A stretch of DNA of 7,856 bases from Melioribacteraceae bacterium (GCA_026983755.1 JALSTL010000176.1:1-7856); one strand, 5' to 3'; positions 1 to 7,156 are shown, numbered from the stretch's first letter. Program-made: numbers and translations. The notes: generated from the letters alone by a model not told the origin.

Positions 1-615
1 TAAAGTAACATTATATCCAATAACTTCTTGAATTACTTCTTTTAAAATTGGATAGTGAGTACATCCCAAAACAAGAGTGTCGATGCCGATTTCTTTGAGT
101 TCGGAAAGGTACTCTTCGGCAATTAACTTTGTGGCTTTGTGATTAATCCATCCTTCTTCCGCAAGCGGAACAAAAAGCGGACAAGCTTTTTCGGTAATAT
201 TTAAATTCGGATTTAAGTTAAGTAGAGTTTTGGAATATGCTTTATTAGAAACTGTCGATTCGGTTCCGATTATTCCTATTTTACCGTTTTTTGTTTTTTG
301 CATAGCGGCTTGTGCTCCGGGTTCTATCATTCCTATTATCGGAATATTAAATTTTGTTCTAAGTTCTTCCAATGCAATTGATGAAGCTGTATTGCAGGCT
401 ACAACAATTAATTTTACATTTTTTTTTGATAGAAAGTGAGCGTTTTGTAAAGAATATTCTATTACTGTAGCGTTGGATTTGGAACCGTATGGAACTCTTG
501 CCGTATCGCCAAAATAAATTATGTTTTCGTTCGGTAAAAAAGAATATAAACTTTTTACCACGGTAAGTCCGCCAATACCGGAATCGAATACTCCAATGGG
601 ATTTGAGTTGTTCAT
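1..615 (-). CDS. murI: Glutamate racemase MurI (partial, C-terminus off left edge)
   Basis: Cofactor-independent racemase that interconverts L- and D-glutamate in the cytoplasm, supplying D-Glu for peptidoglycan. The reverse strand encodes 205 residues in one open frame that reaches base 1. The N-terminal signature GVFDSGIGGLTV has its catalytic-region Asp at residue 11. The first catalytic Cys lies in VVACNTASS (C74) and the second in LGCTHYP (C185, followed by H187). GDTARVPYG at 36-44 is also typical. The family is about 260-270 residues, so roughly 60 are missing beyond the window. I chose ATG at 615 because it places GVFDSG near residue 8, as in relatives. An in-frame ATG at 624 would add three residues and start only 2 bases after the glnD stop. 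Neither start has a visible Shine-Dalgarno, so translation may be coupled to glnD. It is the last visible gene of the tpl-glnD-murI run. Confidence 0.93.
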   Translation of the reverse strand, partial: MNNSNPIGVFDSGIGGLTVVKSLYSFLPNENIIYFGDTARVPYGSKSNATVIEYSLQNAHFLSKKNVKLIVVACNTASSIALEELRTKFNIPIIGMIEPGAQAAMQKTKNGKIGIIGTESTVSNKAYSKTLLNLNPNLNITEKACPLFVPLAEEGWINHKATKLIAEEYLSELKEIGIDTLVLGCTHYPILKEVIQEVIGYNVTL

Positions 616-626
616 AAAATTCATAT

Positions 627-3185
627 TTATAGAAATTGATAAATTGTTTCTGTTATTTCTGTTTTAATAAATTCATATTCATTATCGGAAATTGTAGTTC
701 CGTTAATTTTGGTTACATAAAAAATATCTATAATGTTATCAACTCTTGTAGCAATTTTTGCAAAAGATATTTTTAAATTTAACCGGTTTAGTGTTTGTGT
801 AATTTTGTAAAGTAATCCGATTCTATCCGGGGAATAAATTTCTATTATAGTAAAATTTTTATGTTTCTTGAAATTTACTTTAACATTCTTGTTGTTTTTT
901 ACCGAAGCATGTTCTAATCTTTCACGTCTTGTAATTATTTTGGAAATTTCATTTTCAATATCAATTTCGTTATTAATAATTTTCAATAATAAGTTTTTTA
1001 CATTTTCCGCTTTTGTTTTTTTTATCGATTCGTGGGTTGTAAAATCCGTAACGCTAAAACTATTTATTATAATACCATCTTTTCGTGTAAATATTTTTGC
1101 ATCGTGTATTTCCAAATTATTAATTGTTAAAGTAGCGCATATATTCGAAAGCGATAATTTGTTTGCTTGGGTAATAACCGTAATGTTTGTAAAGGTTTCC
1201 ATACGATTAATAAAAACCGAAATTTTTGAACCTTTTTTAATTTCATCGATGTGTTTATTTATTTCTTCTTGCGGAAAATAAAACGAATAACTCGGATCGT
1301 CAACAAGTTCCAAATGTTCTAATGTTGATTTGTCTAAAGACGAATTTATAGTTTCCAAAGTTTTTAAAGATTTTATTGAAATTAATTCAGAGCCGGAAAG
1401 TTCTTTAATCAGCATTTCCTTTGCTTTTCTGTAAAGTTCGTTCAGTAAAGATTCTTTCCATTGTGTCCAAACTGCGGGATTAACGGCCGAAAGATCTGCA
1501 AAAGTTAAAAGATACAGCAGATCCAACATTTCAACGGAAGAAAATATTTTTACAAATTCATCTAATGTAACCGGATCGTTAAGATCTCGTCTAAAAGCGG
1601 TTTGTTCCATTACAAGGTGATGTTTAACCAAAAATTCTACAAGTCTAATATCTTTTTCGCTGTATCCCAAGCGTTCCATTATGCTGTTTGAAATTTCGGC
1701 ACCTATTATTTCGTGTCCTTCCAAGCTTATGGGTTTTGCAATATCGTGTAGCAGTATTGCCATATATAAAATATCTTTGGAAGGTAAAGCTTGAAAGACC
1801 TTGGCAAAATCTGAATTTTGATTATGCAAATTTTCCGTGTTTTGAATAGCAATAAGCGTGTGTTCGTCCGTAGTGTAAATATGATAAATACCTTGTTGAA
1901 AAAAACCGATTAAGTCATCAAACTCTTTAAGAAAAATTCCCAAAAAGCCGAATTCATTCATTAAAGATAATGTTTTACCAACGTTAGAAGGCAATTTCAG
2001 AATTTCTCTGAAAAAAACAGACGATTGTATTTCGGTTTGTTCATAGTTTTCAAATACGTTTACGGTTTCAATAATTCGTGAGCGAAGGCTTTTTTCGAAG
2101 GTTGCATTGTTTGATGCTCTGTAATAGAATGCACGCATAATTTCGGATATTGTAAATATTCTATTGCCCGTAAAGGAAATGATTTTCCCTTTTATAAAAA
2201 AATCATCGTCAAGTTGAATGCTAAGAAAATCCGATAAAGGAGGGGCGAATTCTTGTTTGTATTTTTTTATCATTGTTTTGGCAAAACGATTTATTGCCGT
2301 AGCAGACTTGAAATATTTTATCATGAAATTTTGCCAATTTTCTTTGTTATAGCCAAGCTGTAGTGCAATTTTTTGTTGATTATAAAATTCCAATCTATCT
2401 TTTCTTTGTTTTTCCGTTAAGTGTAAAGTGTTACGGGTTGCCAATAAAAAGCCGTAGCTATCCAACAATTCCTTTTTGGTTGCTTTGCTTATTTGTTGTT
2501 CGGAGCAAAGTATTTCCAAAAAGCGTTCGGTTTGTGTAATTTCATCTTGTTGAGGAAAGATATAATTATTTTCTATTGCGTACATCCATTCTATTGCGTG
2601 GATGTCCCGCAATCCGCCTGCAGAATATTTTATATTAGGTTCAAGTACTTTCGGAGAAGTACCGTATTTACTATGCCTTATTTTTATTTCGTCAATTAAG
2701 TTGTTAATTAATTTTTCTTTGTTAGATTTTTGAACTTCGTAAAAAAAATGTTTTTTCCATTTATCAAAAATTTCTTTGTTACCGTAAATAAAGCGCGTTT
2801 CGAAAAAATGCGTAAAAAATTGAACGTCGCCCGTTTTTATTTTTTTAATATCCGAAAATTCTCTTATTGTAAACGAAATATCAATACCGGCATGTTTTAA
2901 TTTATTTACACAATTTTGAATTTCGTTTTCGTGAGTTTTTATTTCCGTAACAATAAACATAAGGTCGATGTTTGAATAGGGAGAAAGCTCCCTTCGTCCA
3001 AAACTTCCTACGGCAGCCAATACGCAATTTACTTTTTGCATGTGAACAAGTTTAATGATATATTCTTCCACAAGCAGACTATATTGAATGCTAAAAGAAA
3101 GTGAACTCTTAATCAGATTAATATTGTCAAATAATTTTTGCCGTTCAATTAAGAATTCACTTGTATTTTTACGGTTATCAATCAT
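627..3185 (-). CDS. glnD: GlnD, PII uridylyltransferase/uridylyl-removing enzyme
   Basis: Bifunctional nitrogen sensor that uridylylates PII (GlnB/GlnK) when glutamine is low and removes UMP when it is high. It has 852 residues, slightly shorter than the E. coli protein. Domains in order: nucleotidyltransferase, about 50-130, with FGRRELSPYSNID at 62-74; the GlnD signature EPNIKYSAGGLRDIH at 182-196; an HD domain, about 430-575, with YHIYTTDEH (434-442), H480-D481, H491, KHH (521-523) and D564; and two C-terminal ACT domains, about 665-735 and 778-850, which in this family bind glutamine. The HD hydrolase residues look intact. The NT motif is odd: the usual S-D-x-D reads S-N-x-D, so the first metal-binding Asp is Asn72 (codon AAC at 2970-2972). 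This could weaken or abolish the transferase half. The gene starts 20 bases after the tpl stop with no Shine-Dalgarno. No PII gene is in the window. Family identity is secure; UTase activity is uncertain. Confidence 0.94.
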   Translation of the reverse strand: MIDNRKNTSEFLIERQKLFDNINLIKSSLSFSIQYSLLVEEYIIKLVHMQKVNCVLAAVGSFGRRELSPYSNIDLMFIVTEIKTHENEIQNCVNKLKHAGIDISFTIREFSDIKKIKTGDVQFFTHFFETRFIYGNKEIFDKWKKHFFYEVQKSNKEKLINNLIDEIKIRHSKYGTSPKVLEPNIKYSAGGLRDIHAIEWMYAIENNYIFPQQDEITQTERFLEILCSEQQISKATKKELLDSYGFLLATRNTLHLTEKQRKDRLEFYNQQKIALQLGYNKENWQNFMIKYFKSATAINRFAKTMIKKYKQEFAPPLSDFLSIQLDDDFFIKGKIISFTGNRIFTISEIMRAFYYRASNNATFEKSLRSRIIETVNVFENYEQTEIQSSVFFREILKLPSNVGKTLSLMNEFGFLGIFLKEFDDLIGFFQQGIYHIYTTDEHTLIAIQNTENLHNQNSDFAKVFQALPSKDILYMAILLHDIAKPISLEGHEIIGAEISNSIMERLGYSEKDIRLVEFLVKHHLVMEQTAFRRDLNDPVTLDEFVKIFSSVEMLDLLYLLTFADLSAVNPAVWTQWKESLLNELYRKAKEMLIKELSGSELISIKSLKTLETINSSLDKSTLEHLELVDDPSYSFYFPQEEINKHIDEIKKGSKISVFINRMETFTNITVITQANKLSLSNICATLTINNLEIHDAKIFTRKDGIIINSFSVTDFTTHESIKKTKAENVKNLLLKIINNEIDIENEISKIITRRERLEHASVKNNKNVKVNFKKHKNFTIIEIYSPDRIGLLYKITQTLNRLNLKISFAKIATRVDNIIDIFYVTKINGTTISDNEYEFIKTEITETIYQFL

Positions 3186-3205
3186 TAAATTTAAATAGTT
3201 AAAAA

Positions 3206-4591
3206 TTATAGTTTTTCAAATCTTGCTTGGAAAAATCTTAGGTATTTAGGTTCGTAAACCATTTTAAGACCTTTAATTTTTTTCCTGTTTTGATAAACGG
3301 TTGCAATGGATTCTACGGTAACATCAATATGAGCTTGAGTATAAACACGGCGCGGAAAAGTTAATCGTACCAATTCCAATTTTGGATAGTTGTGTTTTCC
3401 TGTTTCCCGGTTTCTACCGGCAGAAACAATACCTCTTTCCATAGATCTTACTCCGGAATCGATATAGATTTCGGCCGCTAATGTTTGTGCAGGAAACTCA
3501 TCTTGTTTAAGATGTGGCAAGAATTTTTTTGCGTCTAAAAATACTGCATGTCCGCCAATGGGCTTTACGAAAGGAATGCCATATTTGGCAAGTTCTTCGC
3601 CACAGTATCTAATTTGTCCTATTCTAGCTTTGATGCTTTCGTAGTGCAACATTTCTTCAATTCCTCTTGCCATTGCTTCCATGTCTCTTCCTGCAAGCCC
3701 GCCGTATGTATGCAAGCCTTCGTAAACAACTACCATATTTCTTGCTTCGTTAAATACCTTTTTATTTTTTGTTGCAATTATACCGCCTATATTTACCATT
3801 AAATCTTTTTTGGCACTAACCCACATGCCGTCGAAATTAGAACACATTTCTTTAAAAATGGTGGAAATGGTTTTGTTTTTAAATCCTTTTTCCCGTTCTT
3901 TAATAAAAAAGGCATTTTCAGTTGCTCTTGTAGCATCAAACCAGAGTTGTATTCCGTGTTTGTTACAAATTTTTCTTACCGCTCTTACGTTTTTCATAGA
4001 GAAAGGTTGTCCTCCCGCCATGTTTACGGGGCCAGCCATGGAAACGTATGGAATTTTTTTTGCTCCTACTTTTTTAATTAAGTCTTCAAGTTTTTGTAAA
4101 TCTATATTTCCCTTAAAAGGATGTTCGCTATACGGGTCATGGGCTTCATCTATAATAACATCAACAAATTTACCCCCGGCCATTTCTTGGTGGAGTTTTG
4201 TTGTAGTAAAATACATATTGCCAGGGATGAAATCACCGGGTTTAATAAGTATTTTGGAAATCATGTGTTCGGCGGCTCTGCCTTGATGTGTGGGTACAAA
4301 GTAAGGAAATCCGTAGTATTTTTTTATATTATCCCAAAGGTAATAAAAATTTTTACTTCCGGCATAGGCTTCGTCTCCAATCATCATTCCCGCCCACTGC
4401 CTATCACTCATCGCATTTGTACCGCTATCGGTAAGTAAATCTATATAAACTTCATCGGATTTAAGCAAAAAAGTATTATAACCGGCTTTTTTAGCATATT
4501 TTTCCCGTTCTTTTCTTGTTGTCATTTTTAACGGTTCAACAACTTTTATTTTATAAGGCTCCGCCCAGCTTCTTCTTTTTATTTTTTTCAT
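3206..4591 (-). CDS. tpl: Tyrosine phenol-lyase (beta-tyrosinase), PLP-dependent
   Basis: Predicted to split L-tyrosine into phenol, pyruvate and ammonia in the cytoplasm. It has 461 residues and is alignable end to end, from memory, with Citrobacter freundii TPL at a constant offset of +5. The PLP lysine is K262 in SAKKD. N190, D219 and R222 (FDATRATENA) match other PLP contacts, Y76 matches the catalytic Tyr, E74 the K+ ligand and R409 the substrate-carboxylate Arg. Residues separating TPL from tryptophanase favour TPL: T129 in MYFTTT (tryptophanase has Asp), R386 in MERG (tryptophanase has Ile), and F453-F454 in LRFF. A short basic N-terminus precedes the shared EPYKIK start. The start is set by GGAG 7 bases upstream of the ATG. 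It is probably the first gene of a tpl-glnD-murI transcript. Tryptophanase is the main alternative for substrate, but less likely. Confidence 0.92.
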   Translation of the reverse strand: MKKIKRRSWAEPYKIKVVEPLKMTTRKEREKYAKKAGYNTFLLKSDEVYIDLLTDSGTNAMSDRQWAGMMIGDEAYAGSKNFYYLWDNIKKYYGFPYFVPTHQGRAAEHMISKILIKPGDFIPGNMYFTTTKLHQEMAGGKFVDVIIDEAHDPYSEHPFKGNIDLQKLEDLIKKVGAKKIPYVSMAGPVNMAGGQPFSMKNVRAVRKICNKHGIQLWFDATRATENAFFIKEREKGFKNKTISTIFKEMCSNFDGMWVSAKKDLMVNIGGIIATKNKKVFNEARNMVVVYEGLHTYGGLAGRDMEAMARGIEEMLHYESIKARIGQIRYCGEELAKYGIPFVKPIGGHAVFLDAKKFLPHLKQDEFPAQTLAAEIYIDSGVRSMERGIVSAGRNRETGKHNYPKLELVRLTFPRRVYTQAHIDVTVESIATVYQNRKKIKGLKMVYEPKYLRFFQARFEKL

Positions 4592-4597
4592 AAGGTT

Positions 4598-4603
4598 ACT
4601 CCG
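4598..4603 (-). promoter_or_regulatory. Ribosome binding site of tpl
   Basis: The minus strand reads CGGAGT here, with GGAG 7 bases before the ATG ending at 4591. This fixes the tpl start. The spacer and start (AACCTTATGAA) are identical to those of queC. Confidence 0.75.
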
Positions 4604-4652
4604 AATTTTTATGTTTGAATAATAATTATGTTAAGAATTTAAATAATTAGAA

Positions 4653-4681
4653 CTTAAAAAATCATTCGAAGTCATTGCCAA
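4653..4681 (-). promoter_or_regulatory. Possible promoter of tpl-glnD-murI
   Basis: On the minus strand TTGGCA (4676-4681, 5 of 6 matches to the sigma-70 -35 box) is followed after 17 bases by TTTAAG (4653-4658, 4 of 6 matches to the -10 box). It lies about 60 bases upstream of the tpl start in the 167-base gap between queF and tpl. The surroundings are so AT-rich that chance matches are expected. If the organism is a member of the Bacteroidota, different promoter consensus sequences would apply. Confidence 0.25.
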
Positions 4682-4750
4682 ATATTTATAAAGAAGAATT
4701 TTTCTTGCTAAAAAAATCATAGTATATAAATTTTGAGAATTGTGTAGCAT

Positions 4751-4780
4751 AATAAAAAATCAATTTAATGAATTAATTTG
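4751..4780 (-). terminator. Weak terminator-like hairpin at the end of queF
   Basis: Reading the minus strand, CAAATTAAT and ATTAAATTG can pair over 8 of 9 positions around a tiny TC centre, followed by A and six T. The hairpin spans the last codons and the TGA stop of queF. It has only two G-C pairs, so it would be weak. In a sequence this AT-rich it could be chance. If real, it would separate queC-queF from tpl-glnD-murI. Confidence 0.35.
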
Positions 4781-5134
4781 AAAATCTTTTTCATATTCTA
4801 CTTCAACAACGGAAGATATTCCTCCTCTTGTGTTAAATTCGGCTGTAATTTTCATATATCTCGGTTTACAGACCGCAACCAAGTCGTCAAGAATTTTATT
4901 GGTTACGCTTTCATAATAGATTCCGTCGTTTCTAAAAGAGTTCAAATATATTTTGTAAGATTTTAATTCTATACAAAGTTTGTCGGGAATATATTCAAGA
5001 ATTACAGTTGCAAAATCGGGTTGACCGGTAACCGGGCAAACGGAAGTAAATTCCGGTGCGGTATGCTCGATAGTGTAATCTCTATCTTGATATTCGTTTT
5101 CAAAAGTAACCAAAAGTTTTCTTTTATTGCTCAT
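4760..5134 (-). CDS. queF: QueF, NADPH-dependent 7-cyano-7-deazaguanine reductase (short form)
   Basis: Reduces the nitrile of preQ0 to the aminomethyl group of preQ1 with two NADPH, the step before insertion of the base into tRNA by Tgt on the way to queuosine. It has 124 residues and is the single-domain type. The nucleophilic Cys is C33 in [13 protein letters not shown], with the catalytic Asp at D40. The QueF NADPH-binding motif ELKSYKIY lies at 56-63 and E75 follows in YYESV, matching the conserved Glu of the substrate pocket. It is translated from an AAAGGA ribosome site at 5142-5147, directly after the queC stop, with 13 bases between the two genes. This is a clear two-gene operon with queC, which makes its substrate. 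No preQ1 riboswitch was recognised upstream. The fold is related to GTP cyclohydrolase I, but the ELKSYK motif and Cys decide for QueF. Confidence 0.96.
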   Translation of the reverse strand: MSNKRKLLVTFENEYQDRDYTIEHTAPEFTSVCPVTGQPDFATVILEYIPDKLCIELKSYKIYLNSFRNDGIYYESVTNKILDDLVAVCKPRYMKITAEFNTRGGISSVVEVEYEKDFQINSLN

Positions 5135-5147
5135 TTTTAATTCCTTT

Positions 5148-5840
5148 CTATTTTTCTAAGTAATTTGGTATTTCTTTATATGCAATAGGATCAACAATAC
5201 CAAGGCTTTGGAAGCCCCTTAATCTTAAAGCACAGCTATCGCATATACCGCAGGCTTCATCTTCGTTGCTATAGCAAGACCAAGTTAATTCCAGCGGAGC
5301 GTTTAATTTGAGTCCCAAATTAATAATTTCTTTTTTATTCATTTTAATTATTGGTGTTACAATTTTAATATTTGTATCGGGTTTGGTTCCCAAATTAATG
5401 GCATGTTCAAAAGCTTTGAAAAAATCCGGGCGACAATCCGGATAACCTGAGGAATCTTCAAATACGGCGCCAATAAAAACAGCTTTAGCTCCAAGTACTT
5501 CCGCCCAACTAACGCAAGCCGATAGTATGTTTCCGTTTCTAAACGGAACGTATGATGTTGGTATTTCTTTGTTTTCCAAATCGGCTTTGGTTATTTCCAT
5601 TGTTTTATCGGTTAAAGAAGAACCTCCTATTTTTTGAAAATGAGAAAAATCGATAACCATTTTTTTATTTACTTTAAAGTGATCTGCAATTTTATGAAAT
5701 GATTCCAATTCTTTTTTTTCTGTTTTTTGTCCGTAGTTTATATGCACCAAAGCCAAATCATAATCTCTTTGTGCAATTGCGGTAGTTACACAACTATCCA
5801 AACCCCCGCTAAGGGCAACTACGGCATAAGGTTTATTCAT
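5148..5840 (-). CDS. queC: QueC, 7-cyano-7-deazaguanine (preQ0) synthase
   Basis: ATP-dependent enzyme that converts 7-carboxy-7-deazaguanine to preQ0 using ammonia; the product feeds QueF encoded next. It has 230 residues, close to the E. coli length of 231. The N-type ATP pyrophosphatase P-loop SGGLDS lies at 11-16, YVPFRN at 97-102, YPDCRP at 133-138, and a zinc site is formed by C189 (TWSCY) and C197, C200, C203 (CGICDSC). I chose the ATG at 5840 rather than the in-frame ATG at 5867, because AAGGGAG (5849-5855) sits 8 bases upstream and the protein then begins directly before [11 protein letters not shown]. The longer form would add nine residues unlike the family, and its codons overlap this ribosome site. 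QueD and QueE are not in the window. Confidence 0.97.
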   Translation of the reverse strand: MNKPYAVVALSGGLDSCVTTAIAQRDYDLALVHINYGQKTEKKELESFHKIADHFKVNKKMVIDFSHFQKIGGSSLTDKTMEITKADLENKEIPTSYVPFRNGNILSACVSWAEVLGAKAVFIGAVFEDSSGYPDCRPDFFKAFEHAINLGTKPDTNIKIVTPIIKMNKKEIINLGLKLNAPLELTWSCYSNEDEACGICDSCALRLRGFQSLGIVDPIAYKEIPNYLEK

Positions 5841-5848
5841 AAGGTTTT

Positions 5849-5855
5849 CTCCCTT
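5849..5855 (-). promoter_or_regulatory. Ribosome binding site that sets the queC start
   Basis: The minus strand reads AAGGGAG, 8 bases before ATG 5840. The AAGG could pair with the CCTT directly before the ATG (4 bp, 7-base loop), a very weak occlusion that I would not call a switch. The site argues against the upstream ATG at 5867. Confidence 0.75.
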
Positions 5856-5867
5856 GGTTAAAAACAT

Positions 5868-6014
5868 TTTTTTATTTGTTTAGTAAATATAAATATTTAA
5901 GTTAATAACACACGTGTTTAGAATAATTATTTTATAATTATATTTATGTTTTGAATAAATTACATAAACTGAAATTTTTTTAACAAAAATTTGATTAGAT
6001 AAAGGAAATTATTT
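5868..6014. promoter_or_regulatory. Divergent intergenic region between queC and yciO
   Basis: This very AT-rich gap must hold promoters for queC-queF (leftward) and yciO (rightward). On the plus strand there is an exact TATAAT at 5933-5938, but no good -35 box at the right distance. An 8-base perfect palindrome ACACGTGT lies at 5910-5917, which would cover the -35 position of a promoter using that TATAAT, so it could be an operator. For queC, several TATATT/TATTTA-like sites occur on the minus strand and none stands out. I do not see a preQ1 riboswitch. The role as promoter region follows from gene orientation; the individual sites are guesses. Confidence 0.45.
6001..6006 (+). promoter_or_regulatory. 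Ribosome binding site of yciO
   Basis: AAAGGA lies 8 bases before the ATG at 6015 and fixes the start. Confidence 0.7.
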
Positions 6015-6626
6015 ATGGAATATTATGAATTACACCCTGATAATCCGCAGCAAAGATATATTAACAAAGCTGTAGATATTTTGAAAAACGGCGGTGTTAT
6101 TATTTATCCTACCGATACTGTTTACGGATTAGGTTGCAATATTTTTAACAAAAAAGCTGTTGAAAAAATTTATATGATTAAAAACGAAACCAATACAAAA
6201 TTATTCAGTTTTTTATGTTCGGATTTAAAAGACATTGCAAAATATGCCAAAGTTTCCAATTATGCTTATAAATCAATAAAAAAACTTATACCGGGAGCAT
6301 ATACTTTTATTTTACCTGCGGCAAAAGAAGTTCCAAAAATATTATGGACCAAAAGAAAAACTGTTGGAATAAGAGTGCCGGATAATAAAATAGCAAGAGC
6401 ACTTGCCGAAAAATTAGGGAACCCTATTATTAGTACGAGTGTTACAACAAGGAGGGGGGAATTAATTTATAATCCTTTGGAAATTAAAAATATTTTTAAC
6501 AGACAAATTGATCTTATGCTTTCGATAGGTTCGTTAAACGGTGTTCCTTCCAGTATAATTGATTTGACCGGTGAAGTTGCAGAGGTTATTAGAGAAGGTT
6601 CCGGTGATATTAGCATGTTTGTATAA
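6015..6626 (+). CDS. yciO: YciO-type protein of the YrdC/Sua5 family
   Basis: Single YrdC-like domain of 203 residues, close to E. coli YciO (about 206). The start resembles YciO closely: HPDNPQQRYINKAV at 7-20, then the nucleotide-binding strand GGVIIYPTDTVYGLGC (26-41). KRKTVGIRVP (113-122) and the C-terminal VIREGSGDI (191-199) are family-typical. Relatives TsaC/Sua5 make threonylcarbamoyl-AMP for tRNA t6A. Here the K-x-R of that active site reads K56-N-E58, and the S-x-N loop reads STSVTT (140-145) with Thr where Asn is expected. That pattern fits the YciO branch, whose role is less clear, and argues against this being the sole t6A enzyme. The protein has no Sua5 C-terminal domain. It starts behind a good AAAGGA site and is divergent from queC. 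Family call strong, function uncertain. Confidence 0.85.
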   Translation: MEYYELHPDNPQQRYINKAVDILKNGGVIIYPTDTVYGLGCNIFNKKAVEKIYMIKNETNTKLFSFLCSDLKDIAKYAKVSNYAYKSIKKLIPGAYTFILPAAKEVPKILWTKRKTVGIRVPDNKIARALAEKLGNPIISTSVTTRRGELIYNPLEIKNIFNRQIDLMLSIGSLNGVPSSIIDLTGEVAEVIREGSGDISMFV

Positions 6627-6751
6627 TGAGTAATTTAATAAAAATTTTTATTTTCAGATGTATAAAGACAAAAAACCTTTGGCATAATGTGTTAAAAGAT
6701 AAATTTTTTATGTTTTATTTTTATTATAAATAATTAAAATCGGGTTGTAGT
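6627..6751 (+). other. Intergenic gap between yciO and the small membrane-protein gene
   Basis: The gap is extremely AT-rich. It contains a perfect 16-base AT palindrome, AATAAAAATTTTTATT at 6637-6652, which lacks G-C pairs and is a poor terminator candidate. TTGGCA at 6679-6684 and TATAAA at 6725-6730 look like promoter boxes but are not at a usable distance from each other. I see no small gene here, so whether the two genes share a transcript is open. Confidence 0.4.
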
Positions 6752-7156
6752 TTGAAAAGAACATCTTTGGAAATATACTCCCTTGCCGTTTGTTTTATTT
6801 CGATGATTGCAATAGTTATTTCTTTCGGTATAAGTTTATATAGCTTGGTGGAAATCGGTTATCCCGAGTTTACAATAAATCAATGGCAATATGAGCAATA
6901 TCAATCCAACGATGCTTTTTGGGAAAATCATCCACAACGCTTTCCGCCGGAACTAAAAGGAAAAGCGGCTAAAAAACCTTCCGAATATAAACTTACTAAA
7001 ATGCGAAAAAAATATTATAAAATTGCACTTAACAACGAACGGAGAAATGGATTTCAAAGTTTGGTAAAATCTTTAATATTTTTTTTGATTTCGATGGTTG
7101 TTTTTTTTATACATTGGAAATTATTTAAAAAAACGAACACGAAAATATATCGATAA
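6752..7156 (+). CDS. Small membrane protein with two predicted helices, unknown function
   Basis: I do not recognise this 134-residue protein. The first hydrophobic segment covers about 9-35 and the second about 104-121. Between them is a polar, aromatic-rich loop of about 65 residues (YPEFTINQWQYEQYQ near 37-51, several Trp, Tyr and Pro), ending in a basic stretch LTKMRKKYYK at 81-90. Positive charges at the N-terminus (KR) and after the second helix (KLFKK) suggest that both ends face the cytoplasm and the loop lies outside. The first helix could instead be an uncleaved signal anchor; there is no lipobox. The start appears to be TTG at 6752. An in-frame stop at 6731-6733 leaves no upstream ATG, and the first downstream ATG would cut into the first helix. 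No clear ribosome site precedes it. Codon use resembles its neighbours, so I take it as a real gene. Confidence 0.7.
   Translation: MKRTSLEIYSLAVCFISMIAIVISFGISLYSLVEIGYPEFTINQWQYEQYQSNDAFWENHPQRFPPELKGKAAKKPSEYKLTKMRKKYYKIALNNERRNGFQSLVKSLIFFLISMVVFFIHWKLFKKTNTKIYR

Noticed and set aside
230..439. Open plus-strand frame of 69 codons
   Set aside because: Lies wholly antisense to murI, which has intact catalytic motifs; no ribosome site and no family resemblance.
868..1281. Open plus-strand frame of 137 codons with a hydrophobic translation
   Set aside because: Antisense to the glnD ACT region. The hydrophobic look comes from reading AT-rich Lys/Glu/Asn codons in reverse.
2493..2699. Open plus-strand frame of 68 codons
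   Set aside because: Antisense to the GlnD region holding the EPNIK...GGLRDIH signature; no independent support.
3548..4438. Three overlapping open plus-strand frames
   Set aside because: All are antisense to tpl, which aligns over its full length; the longest is only 158 codons and has no recognisable domain.
4778..4966. Open plus-strand frame of 62 codons
   Set aside because: Antisense to queF; no ribosome site or family match.
5841..5867. Nine-residue N-terminal extension of QueC from the ATG at 5867
   Set aside because: The internal ATG at 5840 has a strong AAGGGAG site and gives the usual family length; the extension overlaps that site and is unlike QueC N-termini.
5838..5960. preQ1 riboswitch upstream of queC
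   Set aside because: Such leaders often precede queuosine genes, but the short conserved GGUUC and CCU...AAAAAACUA elements are not found on the minus strand here.
6637..6652. 16-base perfect palindrome AATAAAAATTTTTATT as terminator of yciO
   Set aside because: It consists only of A and T with no loop and no following T-run; such palindromes are expected by chance in this composition.
6679..6730. Promoter for the small membrane-protein gene (TTGGCA and TATAAA)
   Set aside because: The two boxes are about 40 bases apart, and neither has a suitable partner at 16-18 bases.
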